Assembly (NCBI GenBank): GCA_020073185.1
Contig: JAIQFT010000004.1
Span: 41,731 to 105,730 of the forward strand
DNA: 64,000 nucleotides
Source: Terriglobia bacterium
Lineage (GTDB): Bacteria; Acidobacteriota; Terriglobia; Terriglobales; Acidobacteriaceae
Direction of reading: 5' to 3'
How positions within the stretch are numbered: the stretch's first letter is position 1; the number at the start of each line of letters is the position of its first letter. Below are positions 1 to 8,792 of this stretch, one piece after another. The notes under the pieces are model-generated. The model searched no databases and was not told where the DNA came from. It saw nothing but the letters and a program-made list of their open reading frames with translations. The translations under genes were made by a program, and so were the position numbers.

Positions 1-71
1 ATTCGGATGCAATACTGCCACGCAGGTAAAGGAAATGAAGTGATGGAACGGGAGAAGCTGATCGAGAAGGG

Positions 72-485
72 TTAGACCGGAGGCGACAGGAACTCGCCCG
101 GTGTGTACCAGACGTTGAAATCTACGGCTAGGCCCGCCAACTGTAGCTCTTCGTCTAAGAGGTCAACATCCCCGGCTGGCAAGCAACTGGCAACAAAAGT
201 ACCCTCGCTCAGCGTGCCCTTGTAGCTGTCAAGGAGATTGTGAACAGCCTGAGCCAAGTTATCCACTTCTTCAGGTGTATTGCCCCAACAGTCGATCTGC
301 ACGCGACGCATCTGTGTGGCGTTCGTGCCCTCCAGCGCATTAATGAACTCGCTGGCTACAAACTTGATGACCACGGTAGGGTAATCGCTCCCCTGGGGGA
401 TACGGCCCACGCGCACGCGGTTGCCCACGAGAGCCTGTATGCCCGTGTCTGCCTTCAACAGTGCCTTGAGTCCCTTCTTCAGCAT
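72..485 (-). CDS. Phage tail completion protein, DUF3168-like
   Basis: Small virion protein of 137 residues, the last visible gene of the minus-strand head operon. The helical N-terminus, the central strand RRVQIDCW (about residues 60-67) and the position directly after the head-tail adaptor fit the DUF3168-type tail completion proteins that sit between the connector and the tail tube. The start is the ATG at 483-485, which overlaps the upstream TAA (485-487) by one base; an in-frame ATG at 524 would run deep into the previous gene. Family assignment is tentative and rests largely on position. Confidence 0.6.
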   Translation of the reverse strand: MLKKGLKALLKADTGIQALVGNRVRVGRIPQGSDYPTVVIKFVASEFINALEGTNATQMRRVQIDCWGNTPEEVDNLAQAVHNLLDSYKGTLSEGTFVASCLPAGDVDLLDEELQLAGLAVDFNVWYTPGEFLSPPV

Positions 486-838
486 TACTTGGCCTCGATT
501 TCGTAGCAGAGCAGGTTCATCCAAACGCCATGCGTGGGCTTGTTGGGGTCCGTCACGGACTGGATGTAGAACGTCTTGCCTTCGGAGATCACCCGCATCT
601 TTGATTGAATCGCTGCGTTGTAGCGCACGGTGACCACGTGCGTAGCCTTGTCCGCGATCATCTGCGCCCGGATAATGTCGAAGCCAGCCAGGTCGCTGAC
701 GTTAGCCGCGACGTTGGCGAGGACCGTCGTGGGCGAGCCGGAGTCATACCCATCGTCGGCATCTACGTTCGGCATAATGATGTCTACCCGGTGGCGGAGA
801 TCACCTGCCTTTGGTCCTTCATTTGCGCGAGAGAGCAT
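485..838 (-). CDS. Phage head-tail adaptor (head-tail joining protein)
   Basis: 117-residue protein of the Phage_H_T_join type (HK97 gp9/SPP1 gp16-like), which forms a ring beneath the portal-connector and docks the tail. The N-terminal pattern AGDLRHRVDI is the family's usual opening, followed by alternating strands (THVVTVRYN, KTFYIQSV). It follows the connector gene after a 9-base gap, and its stop overlaps the next start by one base, so translation is probably coupled. Length is normal for the family. Confidence 0.75.
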   Translation of the reverse strand: MLSRANEGPKAGDLRHRVDIIMPNVDADDGYDSGSPTTVLANVAANVSDLAGFDIIRAQMIADKATHVVTVRYNAAIQSKMRVISEGKTFYIQSVTDPNKPTHGVWMNLLCYEIEAK

Positions 839-847
839 CCGTTCTCC

Positions 848-1570
848 TTACTTGGGGATGTACAGCGTGCGGAAGCCGGTTAGCAGCCGACGCCAAGTGT
901 GGGCGACTTCCGAAGTCGGGCTAAGAGCCACCAGACTGCGGTTCTCAAACCAGTGACCGGCCAGGAACTTGATGGCGGTCTTAGCGCGGGCCGGTACGCT
1001 GGCAGCCCTATCGCCGAAGCCGGTGGTGTACTCGATACGCACGCAGTTCGGGACAGGCATACAAGTGGGCCAGAAGTAGCCGTGGTTTAGGTTGATGGTA
1101 TTGTTAAACAGATTGTAGCTCTCCGGGCCCAGAGTCTGCTCTTCGCCAGTAGGGTCAACATACTTGATAGAGAGCACTTCCTGTACCGGACGGCGGAGCA
1201 AGTCAATAGATGAGTTGCTGGGGTCTACCTGGTAAAAGGATGGCTCATAGAACGGCATGTAGTAGGGCACTGAAGGCAGCAATTCGCTGACGCCCGTGCT
1301 GTTAATCGGGAAGCCGGGGAAGCGATCCAGGCTAAGACGCCACGTCTGCGTGATCAGCGCGAACCGCGTGTCGTATTCAAACTGCTCGCGGGCCGCGAGT
1401 AAGAACGATTCTACCAGGTTGTATTCCTCGTTCTCCGTCAATGGCGACAGACTGACATACTGCTCCGGTGCGTCAAACCGACTGAAGGCAGCCAGTTGCG
1501 CGACCGTAACAGGCTCTACAGCCGGGCCTAGTACCGGAGGCGACCCTCCTAGGATTAGCTCTTCAAACAT
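848..1570 (-). CDS. Phage head-tail connector, gp6/phiE125 gp8-like
   Basis: 240-residue protein between the protease and the head-tail adaptor. The segment at about residues 20-75, with alternating acidic helices (ENEEYNLVESFLLAAREQFE), and the WRLSLDRFPG motif are typical of the phiE125 gp8/HK97 gp6-like connector family, which forms the ring on the portal. Its ATG (1568-1570) overlaps the TAA of the protease gene by one base. The C-terminus (KFLAGHWFENR) is the other part these proteins usually conserve. Assignment is good at family level; no partner specificity can be read. Confidence 0.7.
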   Translation of the reverse strand: MFEELILGGSPPVLGPAVEPVTVAQLAAFSRFDAPEQYVSLSPLTENEEYNLVESFLLAAREQFEYDTRFALITQTWRLSLDRFPGFPINSTGVSELLPSVPYYMPFYEPSFYQVDPSNSSIDLLRRPVQEVLSIKYVDPTGEEQTLGPESYNLFNNTINLNHGYFWPTCMPVPNCVRIEYTTGFGDRAASVPARAKTAIKFLAGHWFENRSLVALSPTSEVAHTWRRLLTGFRTLYIPK

Positions 1571-2322
1571 TATTTGCTCCTCGCGACTGCAATCCTCTTA
1601 CGGTAGATGTCAATCAGCGGGTCTGCCTCTGCCTCTACTATCGGGGCCGGGGCCACCTCTGGTTCAGTCTTCGGTTCCGGTTCGGTCTTCGATAGTTCTG
1701 CCGGAGCGTTCTTGAACACCGACAGATCAAAGGACCGGGTTGACGCCATTGCCTGTGTCTTGGAGCAGGCATCGGCGAAGCCTTTCGTGCAGGCTTCCTC
1801 TGACCCCATCCACGTTTCAGCGGCCATCATGGCGAGGATCTTGTCCTTGGCCATTCCCGTCTTGGCGACGTAGATGTCCGCAGCAGAGTTGGTCACGGAG
1901 TCCAGCGTATCGGCCATCTTGCGCATGTCCGCGGCATAGCCCGCTTCTATGGCCATGGCCTCATGAAGCATGTACTGTGTCCCCAGACCCATGGTGACCT
2001 CGTCGCCAGCGCAAGCGATGAGCGATGCGGCTGACGCTGCCAAGCCGATAACTTTGGCGCTAACCGGCTTGCCGCAACCCTTGAGGATGTTGTAAATCGC
2101 GACACCTTCAAATAGGTCTCCACCAGGAGAGTTGATAGACAGGGTCACCCGGTCGAAGTTACCCGCCGCTGCGATGGCTTCGGATACCTGCTTGGCGCAG
2201 ATGCCCTGACCAAAGCAGTCTTCGCCAATGATGTCGTATACCTCCAGCACCAGTTCACCTGCGTTTGCCTGTGCCGAGAACGACGTGTTGAGCAGCTGTT
2301 TGCGAAGCGATAGTGGTTTCAT
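1570..2322 (-). CDS. ClpP-type (S14) prohead protease
   Basis: 250-residue serine protease of the Clp/S14 fold, used by HK97-like phages to trim capsid and scaffold during prohead maturation. Visible features are the oxyanion strand INSPGGD (63-69), the nucleophile motif GLAASAAS with the likely catalytic Ser at 97, and the catalytic His at 120 (YMLHEAM). A charged tail rich in Glu and Pro follows residue 205. The ATG overlaps the portal stop codon by one base. No separate scaffold gene is visible; the capsid gene, normally next to the protease, lies elsewhere (5812-7011). Confidence 0.88.
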   Translation of the reverse strand: MKPLSLRKQLLNTSFSAQANAGELVLEVYDIIGEDCFGQGICAKQVSEAIAAAGNFDRVTLSINSPGGDLFEGVAIYNILKGCGKPVSAKVIGLAASAASLIACAGDEVTMGLGTQYMLHEAMAIEAGYAADMRKMADTLDSVTNSAADIYVAKTGMAKDKILAMMAAETWMGSEEACTKGFADACSKTQAMASTRSFDLSVFKNAPAELSKTEPEPKTEPEVAPAPIVEAEADPLIDIYRKRIAVARSK

Positions 2323-3971
2323 TAGTTGTCTCCTGTGGCGAGTGCTTCTAGTTCGGCGACCGCCCCTGTAAGGTCTTGAAATAGTTGTTCGGGTGGTACG
2401 GTGTTGAGCTTCTCTAACCGGACCGCGCAGTACCGCTTGGCTTCCTCTGCTGTAATCTTCAGATTGCCCGCGATGAAGTCTGCGTGGTCGGTGTAGAAGG
2501 CTGCAACAGCGTCTTTGCCCTTGGCCCAGAGCTTGGTGACCTGAGTCGATTCCTTCCGGACGCAGCGTTCCGCTTCGCCACGGACGATGGCCTTGAACCG
2601 GGCCAGCGTCTCCGCCTTGGGGCCAGCCGGAGCCGGGGCGTTTACCTGGGGCTGAGCAGCGGGTTGCTTCTCGGTCTTCTGTGCCGGCATGAACATCTCG
2701 CCCGTATCCGGGTCAAAGACGCCGGAATTGGCCGGGAAGAACAGCTTGTCCCAGCCGTCAACAGGGTCTACGTCGTCAGCCTCGCGACACTCGTTGGGGC
2801 TGCGCTGACCGTCTTTGATCAGGAAGCCGTTGGTCTCCGCCCGCTCCTTGGGTGAACCGCGTAGCGTGATGTCCGCGTTGTGCTTCGCGTAGACATAGGC
2901 CCGTTCTTCGGGTGGAATCAGGTCTCGCGTAATGGTCTGTTCAAACAGGGTAGTGATGGGCAGCAGAGACGTGCTGAAATAGGTTTCCAGGAAGGCTGAA
3001 GTAGCAGCAAACGTGCTGTTCTTCTCGCCGTAGCCGAGCTTCACCATCAAGGGTGCTCCGCCTAGAAGCCTGATGACTTCCTCTGCGTTCCACTTGCGCG
3101 ACTCTAGCAACTGCGACTCTACAGCCGTGAACATCATCTTCTCGTACTTGATCGAACCGGGTAGGTAGGTGAAGCCACCACGGTTGATGCGGTTCTGGTC
3201 ACGCAGCCGGTCTACGATCTTCTGTGCCTCAACGTCGGTGACCTCCATTTCCGGGTCGGTAGAGGTCAGGAAGCCCGACATGTTCAACCCGTTGGCGAAG
3301 AACTTAGCCGCCGTGCTGTCGGAAGCGATCAGGATACCGATGGCTTCTTTGCCCAGCGTGATGATGGCCTGTCCCTGAATGCTGCTAGCCGAAAGGATTG
3401 ATCCCCACCAGAGTTCGTCCTTGGTGAAAGTCCTCTTGGAGTGCCCATCTTGGTAGTCAAAGAACAGTTTCGGGGCTTCCCGCCCCTGGGCATCCTTCCT
3501 GCGGTAGTCCCAACGCTGCGAAACGCACCAGGGGTTGAGCATGTAGAGACCGAGCACGTCACCCTTCTGGTTTTCAATCTTCTGCACGTAGTAGTTGCCG
3601 TTGGTCAGGAGCGACATCACCATGGCCCAGCGGAGTTGAAACGAAGTCGTGTAGGGATTCGGGACGTCCTTCAGCACGCTGTAAAGCGCGTGGTCCAAGG
3701 CCCGCTTGGTACGCTGACGCCCATCCGCCATGCGCCGCTCGTAGGTGATGAGAGGCATCACAGCGATGTCGTCGGCTAGCCGCTTCACGCCGGACAGGAA
3801 GGTGACGCAGCGCATGGCCGAGTCTTTGGTTACGATGGCGCCCGAAGCCGAAGGGAAGCCAATGAGGGACTGGACTAGGGCCGGGCTGGGTGAATCAAAG
3901 GTACTAGGATCGCCGTCGCCGAACTGGTTCTTGAACTTGATGTCCGAGAGACCGAGGGTTATCAATTCCAT
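2322..3971 (-). CDS. Phage portal protein, HK97 family
   Basis: 549-residue portal, the dodecameric ring at the capsid vertex through which DNA is packaged. Residues about 45-410 show the HK97 portal pattern (AMRCVTFLSGVKRLADDIA, the LLTNGNYYVQK stretch and GYGEKNSTFAATSAFLETYF). It is longer than a minimal HK97 portal: after a Pro/Ala/Gln-rich linker (about 430-450) there is a helical C-terminal extension of roughly 100 residues. The ATG lies directly after the large terminase stop (TAAATG), so the two are cotranslated. Confidence 0.88.
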   Translation of the reverse strand: MELITLGLSDIKFKNQFGDGDPSTFDSPSPALVQSLIGFPSASGAIVTKDSAMRCVTFLSGVKRLADDIAVMPLITYERRMADGRQRTKRALDHALYSVLKDVPNPYTTSFQLRWAMVMSLLTNGNYYVQKIENQKGDVLGLYMLNPWCVSQRWDYRRKDAQGREAPKLFFDYQDGHSKRTFTKDELWWGSILSASSIQGQAIITLGKEAIGILIASDSTAAKFFANGLNMSGFLTSTDPEMEVTDVEAQKIVDRLRDQNRINRGGFTYLPGSIKYEKMMFTAVESQLLESRKWNAEEVIRLLGGAPLMVKLGYGEKNSTFAATSAFLETYFSTSLLPITTLFEQTITRDLIPPEERAYVYAKHNADITLRGSPKERAETNGFLIKDGQRSPNECREADDVDPVDGWDKLFFPANSGVFDPDTGEMFMPAQKTEKQPAAQPQVNAPAPAGPKAETLARFKAIVRGEAERCVRKESTQVTKLWAKGKDAVAAFYTDHADFIAGNLKITAEEAKRYCAVRLEKLNTVPPEQLFQDLTGAVAELEALATGDN

Positions 3972-5741
3972 TTAGTCTTCCTCGCTTGAACTGACCATGA
4001 AGAACTTCTTTTTCGGCTTGGCCATGTTTTCCGAAGCCAACGCAAACGCCATAATCATTGCAACCACTCCGTCAATCTTCTCTCGGTTCCTACCCTTGTC
4101 CGGCATGATCAGGTTGCCAGCCGGGTAATACTTCCACCGAAGGTTTGCCACCTGCCAGCGGAGTACCGGGTTGTGGTCGTGCGCGATCTCTTTCCGGTCA
4201 ACTTTCAACATCCAGTCACGACAGGGGCCGCTCATCTTGACGGGCCGCTGCGGAAAGACTTCGCCCTTCTTGTCGTTGGGAAATCCCTCTTCTTCCAAGA
4301 CTCCCCACAGGGCCGCGCAGTGACTTTCGTCGTATGCAATCTTCTGGAGGTCAAACTGCTTGTTGATTTCCACGATCCGCCGCGCTATGTAGCGATGGTC
4401 AACAAAGTCCCCTGGTGTCTTCTCCAGGAAGCCCGCCTCTGCCCATCGATCGTACGGAACACGGTCCCGCTTCACCCGCTGGGCAATGTTCGTCTCCGGA
4501 ACCCAGAAAAAGGGGAGAACGCGATACCTTTCGCCCTGTAATGAAGGTGGAAATACTAGAAACAAGGCAGACGTGTCATTCCTGAAGGCAGGGTCTAGGG
4601 CCGCGTAGCAGCGAAGGCCCGCCATTTCCGTGATGGTTTGCTCGCGAAGCGTCTTCGGATTCGGGTACTTTTCAATCGGTACACGACAGTTCTGATCCCA
4701 AATCTCGATGTCTATGGCCGGATCGTCGGCCTCTTGCGACCAGAGATTCAGGCAAAACCGCTTGAAAATGCCGATTTCGCCCGGTTTTCCCTGACTTTCC
4801 TTGAACTCCGAGCGTAATTTGTCAATTCCGAACAACCCACCTAGCGACGGATTGCTCTTAGGCCAGTTAGCCTCGTCCTTCCAGTCATCGTCTTGGTCCA
4901 GGACATACAGGAAAGGTAGGAACTCGTCATCCGTGGTGTCGTTAGCCGGGTCCAAGCACTTTAGGCCGTGCTCATACTCTTCCCAGCAAGGCAGAGTGCT
5001 GTTAGCAGAGTCGCCCGCCGTGCTGATTTCAATCATCAGGGGTTGCTTGCGGGTCCGCCCGCCGTACCGGAGGACTGAGTACAGGCCCGATTTTGTCTTC
5101 CAACGGTGTAGCTCATCTATGATGCAGTGGGAGACGATGGCACCATCTTCCGAGTCCGCATCGCGGGCCATTACGCTTAGGCGCGAGCCGGTCTCGCCCA
5201 CATACAAGGCCAGGACTTGCTTGTCGTCGGTCTTCCCGCCCGATTGCCCGATAGCTCCCTTGAGTTCGGGACTCTTTTTGCGCATCAGCACAGCCTCGGT
5301 GAAGCAGACGCGGGCTTGCTTCTTCGTCGTGGCTGCCATAAACACGCGGGCCGACAATTCGCCATCCGCGACCAGGCAGTACAAGGCGAGAGCCGCTGCC
5401 AGGGCCGTTTTCCCGTTCTTCTTGGCCACTAACAGCAGAGTTCTCCTGTATCTCCTGGTGCCATCCTTCCTTTTCCAGCCAAAAAGCAGTGCTAGCCAGG
5501 TCTGTTCCCAGGGAAGCAGCACAATCGGATCATCGGATTCGGAGGCTACAATGAAGGTTTCTATGAAGCGGATGGGGTTTAGGGCAGCCTCTAGGTCGAA
5601 ATAGAACGGGAAGTCTGGCTCTCCGACACGCCCTAGGTCAGCTAAATGACGCTGCAAGACACGTTTTATCTGCCTAGAGGCAGCGATCTGGCCAGACAGA
5701 ATGCCTTCGATGTAGGAATCTACTGCGGGGTTGATGGCCAT
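3972..5741 (-). CDS. Terminase large subunit
   Basis: 589-residue DNA-packaging motor of the HK97/YmfN type. The N-terminal ATPase has a Walker A at 106-112 (AKKNGKT) and a Walker B with catalytic Glu at about 206-210 (CIIDE), followed by a coupling motif region (ISTAGDSANS). The C-terminal RuvC-like nuclease begins near residue 380 (AALDPAFRNDTSA), with further acidic positions at YDESHC and near the end (KIDGVVAM). Length and domain order are complete. The gene opens the terL-portal-protease-connector operon, downstream of a terminator that separates it from the capsid gene. Confidence 0.92.
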   Translation of the reverse strand: MAINPAVDSYIEGILSGQIAASRQIKRVLQRHLADLGRVGEPDFPFYFDLEAALNPIRFIETFIVASESDDPIVLLPWEQTWLALLFGWKRKDGTRRYRRTLLLVAKKNGKTALAAALALYCLVADGELSARVFMAATTKKQARVCFTEAVLMRKKSPELKGAIGQSGGKTDDKQVLALYVGETGSRLSVMARDADSEDGAIVSHCIIDELHRWKTKSGLYSVLRYGGRTRKQPLMIEISTAGDSANSTLPCWEEYEHGLKCLDPANDTTDDEFLPFLYVLDQDDDWKDEANWPKSNPSLGGLFGIDKLRSEFKESQGKPGEIGIFKRFCLNLWSQEADDPAIDIEIWDQNCRVPIEKYPNPKTLREQTITEMAGLRCYAALDPAFRNDTSALFLVFPPSLQGERYRVLPFFWVPETNIAQRVKRDRVPYDRWAEAGFLEKTPGDFVDHRYIARRIVEINKQFDLQKIAYDESHCAALWGVLEEEGFPNDKKGEVFPQRPVKMSGPCRDWMLKVDRKEIAHDHNPVLRWQVANLRWKYYPAGNLIMPDKGRNREKIDGVVAMIMAFALASENMAKPKKKFFMVSSSEED

Positions 5742-5756
5742 AAAACCTGATACTGC

Positions 5757-5792
5757 AAAAGGAAAAGGCCGCCCGGTTTAGAGCGGCCCTTT
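5757..5792 (-). terminator. Rho-independent terminator after capsid gene
   Basis: On the minus strand a GGCCGC/GCGGCC stem (5783-5788 with 5767-5772, extended by A-T pairs) is followed by a T-rich run (TTTTCCTTTT). It lies between the capsid stop (5812) and the large terminase start (5741). It should uncouple capsid expression from the downstream terminase-portal genes or act as a partial attenuator. Confidence 0.65.
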
Positions 5793-5811
5793 GTTAGTTG
5801 TGGTGAAGGTC

Positions 5812-7011
5812 TTAGCCAGTGATGGTCCAGATCTTCACAGCCTCCGACACGCGGATGCGCGAGTCGGTACGGCGGTATCCCAGGACGTCCAGGATGCCGT
5901 TCTTGATGGAGGTCTGGTCAAGCACCTTCACGTTGATGGCCGGGCCGCCACGGTCCCCGATTACCATGCACGTCTTGAAGTCGCCGAAAGCGACCGCGCC
6001 TTCTACCGCAGGAGATGCGCTGTAAACAGGCATCGCGCTGGAGTAGTAGACTTTGAATCCGTGCAGGAAATCTTCACGCCCGGTGGAGACCCAGTAGGGG
6101 TTGAACTGGTTGGCAGCGAGTTGCTTTTTGCGCATCGCGATACCAGTTTGGCGGTTCATCAGCCAGTTGGCGTTCGGGTAGTAAGCCGCACGCAGTTCGC
6201 CGGTCAGGTCCAGAGCCGCCTCACCGTACTCATCCATCGCGACAGACTGACCTGCGTCAGCGCCGTTCAGGATGCCCATCGGCTCGCCAGAACCGGAACC
6301 GTTGATGAACTTGTCCTCTTCGTAGTTCTGGATGCCGCGAGACAAATCGGCAGTCAAGAACGGCTGAAGGGCAGGCACATCCTGCGCCAGTTCCAGGGTT
6401 ACGGGGACAACCACGCCCGCCATGTAGGCGGTCAGGGTGACCTGCGTGAAGCTAGGAGCTACGCCCGCGAAGGCGTGATCCGTACCACGCGATTCGGCCT
6501 TGGCAGCAGCCTGGGTCTTGGTCAACTGAGCAGGCAACTTGATGTCGTTGTCGGTCGGGATGACCAGGGCCAGCTGGCGAATTGCCAGTTCCTGCGGGGC
6601 CAGGGGCACGATGGTGCCGTCAACAGTGATAGGAACTAGGTAGCCACCGTCGGTGGTGCCACCCTCGCCTAGTGCGCTGTTGGACGTGTTCTTGAAGCCA
6701 CCATTCTTGAAGGAGCCGTAGAAAGCCTCGGCATACTCTTCGGAGAAAGTCTGCTTGGAGCCGAACTTCTTCTTGGAGCCGTCGTTGACTACGGGCTGGC
6801 TGGTGGGTGTGTTGAGTTCCGCCTTGCCCTTGGCAATGGCGTCGATGCGAGCGACCGTCTGGTCGAGGTCAGCGATTTCGGCAGTGGCTGCCTTGAAATC
6901 GGCTTCCTCACCGTCGGTGAGCTTGCGCTTTGCAGTCTCGGCTGTGTTGAGGATGGCTTCCTGCTTGTTCAACAGGTGGGCCTTGCGTTGCTGGAGTTCT
7001 TTGCGATCCAT
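5812..7011 (-). CDS. Major capsid protein, HK97 fold
   Basis: 399-residue HK97-family major capsid protein. Residues about 1-65 form a charged coiled coil matching the delta/scaffolding domain that the prohead protease removes. After a Gly/Asn-rich linker, GGYLVP (about 123-128) opens the mature shell domain, and the later segments VPVTLELAQD, INGSGSGEPMGIL and YWVSTGREDFLHGF are typical. The start at 7011 has a GAGG ribosome-binding site six bases upstream on the minus strand. It is out of the usual order, between the small and large terminase genes, and followed by its own terminator. Confidence 0.93.
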   Translation of the reverse strand: MDRKELQQRKAHLLNKQEAILNTAETAKRKLTDGEEADFKAATAEIADLDQTVARIDAIAKGKAELNTPTSQPVVNDGSKKKFGSKQTFSEEYAEAFYGSFKNGGFKNTSNSALGEGGTTDGGYLVPITVDGTIVPLAPQELAIRQLALVIPTDNDIKLPAQLTKTQAAAKAESRGTDHAFAGVAPSFTQVTLTAYMAGVVVPVTLELAQDVPALQPFLTADLSRGIQNYEEDKFINGSGSGEPMGILNGADAGQSVAMDEYGEAALDLTGELRAAYYPNANWLMNRQTGIAMRKKQLAANQFNPYWVSTGREDFLHGFKVYYSSAMPVYSASPAVEGAVAFGDFKTCMVIGDRGGPAINVKVLDQTSIKNGILDVLGYRRTDSRIRVSEAVKIWTITG

Positions 7012-7045
7012 ATGAGCCTCTAAGTGAGAATTTGTTTGCCCAGTC

Positions 7046-7117
7046 CTGGATCGCTCGAAAGAGTGTGATTGCGGACGGACGCGCCTCGCGCACCTGTCCT
7101 CGAAAGAGTCAGGCTTG
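7046..7117. repeat. Two copies of an 11-bp hairpin-forming repeat upstream of capsid
   Basis: CTCGAAAGAGT occurs at 7054-7064 and 7099-7109. Read on the plus strand each copy can fold as a CTC/GAG stem with a GAAA loop, and each has extra flanking pairing (ATC/GAT around the first, CCTG/CAGG around the second). They lie in the 260-base gap before the capsid gene, where a late promoter or leader would be expected. Function is not known. Confidence 0.5.
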
Positions 7118-7260
7118 TTTGGCCAATCTACTTAGGGGTAGGAAGTCGGTTAATTAGCGAACCACCTGGAGCCGATGGTCACCACTGTTCCAGACTGTCT
7201 TCATAGGCCACATGGAAGAGGGGCGGATAGAGGTTTTAGCTGTCTTACGGGTTGGTGGGG

Positions 7261-7275
7261 TATAATGAGGACATG
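7261..7275 (+). promoter_or_regulatory. Candidate -10 box directly before a start codon
   Basis: A perfect TATAAT at 7261-7266 is followed by an ATG only six bases later (7273). If used, the transcript would be nearly leaderless. No convincing -35 is visible. The stretch GGGTAT-A-AT...ACATGGCACGC closely matches one at 14433-14454. Confidence 0.4.
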
Positions 7276-7479
7276 GCACGCCTAAAAGCAAGTGAAGTGG
7301 TCGTTAAGTTGGCAGAATTGATTAACCTGTATGGTAACTGGCCGGTAGTCACTGGCTCTGTAAATCCGGTTACTGACTGTGTAAGGTGGGTCGAAGACGT
7401 CATTGCAGCTAATGATCCCTCTGATCAGCGGTCGTTCATTGACGCTAATAAGGTGTTTTACGTCAAGTTTGTCGATTAA
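7273..7479 (+). CDS. Small phage protein of unknown function, opposite strand
   Basis: 68-residue acidic protein, the only plus-strand gene inside the minus-strand late region. I start it at the ATG at 7273 (MARLKASEVV), just after a TATAAT box; an upstream in-frame start at 7252 would precede that box. Composition and predicted helices (EVVVKLAELINLYG, VRWVEDVIAAND) look like a real small protein. It converges on the small terminase gene, and a GC-rich inverted repeat (CGGCCCGGCCC with GGGCCGGGC, 7481-7529) followed by TTCTTCTTT may end its transcript. Possibly a lysogenic-conversion (moron) gene. No family recognised. Confidence 0.5.
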   Translation: MARLKASEVVVKLAELINLYGNWPVVTGSVNPVTDCVRWVEDVIAANDPSDQRSFIDANKVFYVKFVD

Positions 7480-7490
7480 CCGGCCCGGCC

Positions 7491-7910
7491 CTAGTTAGCT
7501 AGGTGCGCGGGCAGGGGCGGGCCGGGCTTCTTCTTTAGGAACTCCGCGAGCCTGTCTTTTGGCTTCGCATCAACGGCAATCTTGGCCCGGTCGCTCGGTG
7601 TCATACCGAACTTAGCACCCAGGGCAATCATCTGTGTGCGCTCTGCGGTCTTGATGGTGCCCTCCGCCTCCTTGGCAAAGAGCCGCACCAGGGCCAGGAC
7701 ATAAGGGAGGTCCCAGGCCGTGGCGACGTCGGGCGGACAGTGCTTCAGGAACCACCTGTACCACTTCTTCTGGAGCTTGGTGAAGTCTTCGGGTGGCTCG
7801 GCAGGGAGCGAGCCTTCGGGCTTTAGCTCGTTAGTGCGCTCACGCTCGGGATGGTTCAAGAATGCGCCGCGAGCTTCCAAGATTGCTGTCGGTGTTGATG
7901 GTCGGCCCAT
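7491..7910 (-). CDS. Terminase small subunit, P27-like
   Basis: 139-residue DNA-recognition subunit of the packaging terminase. The opening MGRPSTPTAILEARG, the Pro-rich segment before KKWYRWFLKHCPPDVATAWD and the helical middle fit the P27-type small terminases. It follows the HNH gene by 70 bases, a common arrangement (HNH next to terS). The next gene in its direction is the capsid rather than the large terminase. Assignment is supported by position and the N-terminal pattern. Confidence 0.75.
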   Translation of the reverse strand: MGRPSTPTAILEARGAFLNHPERERTNELKPEGSLPAEPPEDFTKLQKKWYRWFLKHCPPDVATAWDLPYVLALVRLFAKEAEGTIKTAERTQMIALGAKFGMTPSDRAKIAVDAKPKDRLAEFLKKKPGPPLPAHLAN

Positions 7911-7980
7911 ATAAGTACATTAGAAAGTGGCTTTTTTCGGCGGCATACGCAAAAATGAGCAGCGTAGGCTCTGAAGACAA

Positions 7981-8409
7981 TCACTTACAAGGAATTGACC
8001 CCACGCCGGGTACACGTGCCAAGTGCCGCTCCTCCTTGGCAGTCTTGGCATTGTGGTCACTGACGCACATCCCCTGTAGGTTCGCTTCGTCGTAGAATGA
8101 GTTCACGTCTCCGTTGTGCAAGGAGACCCAGACCTTGGCAGCGATCTTGTGGTCCGCCACTGTACTGGCCCGGTAGCCGCACGCTACACACAGGGGATCA
8201 CGAGCGAAGACGCGCTGCCGAGTCCTTGCCCAGCGTTCGGTCTGGTACTCCGCCCGGTAGGGATCGTTCACTCTGCGGTCCTTGTCGTATCCTCGACTAT
8301 GCGCGACGCTCTCCCGGTCCCTGACCTCTTGGTGGCGAGGACAATATGGACCGGCAGATGTTGTGGAGCATCCTGCACGCAGGCATCGTCTTGCTGGTGC
8401 CTTAGGCAT
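7981..8409 (-). CDS. HNH endonuclease
   Basis: 142-residue HNH nuclease of the type that sits beside phage terminases and is needed for cos cleavage in HK97-like phages. It has a first Cys/His cluster near the N-terminus (CLRAGC...YCPRH), then the HNH core: CVACG (zinc Cys pair), ADHKI (catalytic His) and NLQGMCVSDHNAKT (Asn, Cys, His). The start is the ATG at 8409, overlapping the previous stop as ATGA; the GTG one codon upstream is less likely. Confidence 0.85.
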   Translation of the reverse strand: MPKAPARRCLRAGCSTTSAGPYCPRHQEVRDRESVAHSRGYDKDRRVNDPYRAEYQTERWARTRQRVFARDPLCVACGYRASTVADHKIAAKVWVSLHNGDVNSFYDEANLQGMCVSDHNAKTAKEERHLARVPGVGSIPCK

Positions 8410-8792
8410 CACTTCTTGTCCTTGCGAGTGTCGTCTACCTTGAACTGCTTAGCAGAGTCCGCCAGCAGTTGCGCCCGGACCTCATGGTCGCCCGGCTTCT
8501 GCTTGGGCATCTTCTTGAACTCTGCCTCTGTGCGTATGACGAAGTTGCCTTCGCCATCGTCGTCCAGGACTAGACCCTTGCCAACGGATAGCGTCTTAAC
8601 GACCACCATGTGGCTGGTCTTTTGAGAATAGGCGTGTGGGTTTGTCTCCAGCGCGGTTAGGGCCGCGTCTATAACATCCAGGTTGTGGTCGTTAACGACG
8701 CGGACGCATGTTCGTCCTTTGACCAGCCCGTAGTTCTGGCTCTTGTTTGGGTTATCCCCTACGATGTCCTGGGGCTGTCTACCGTATGCCAT
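8409..8792 (-). CDS. Phage protein of unknown function
   Basis: 127-residue soluble protein with a Lys-rich C-terminus. It starts inside the 3' end of the glycosyltransferase gene (14-base overlap) and ends in an ATGA overlap with the HNH gene, so it is part of the late operon. The middle (HMVVVKTLSVGKGLVLDDDG) suggests a small beta domain. I recognise no family. Position before HNH-terminase suggests a role around packaging or DNA ends, but this is only inference. Confidence 0.7.
   Translation of the reverse strand: MAYGRQPQDIVGDNPNKSQNYGLVKGRTCVRVVNDHNLDVIDAALTALETNPHAYSQKTSHMVVVKTLSVGKGLVLDDDGEGNFVIRTEAEFKKMPKQKPGDHEVRAQLLADSAKQFKVDDTRKDKK

Noticed and set aside
1..75. Open plus-strand frame ending at TAG 73-75 (24 codons, last residues EREKLIEKG)
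   Set aside because: Could be the end of a gene converging on the head operon, but it is too short to support from this side of the edge.
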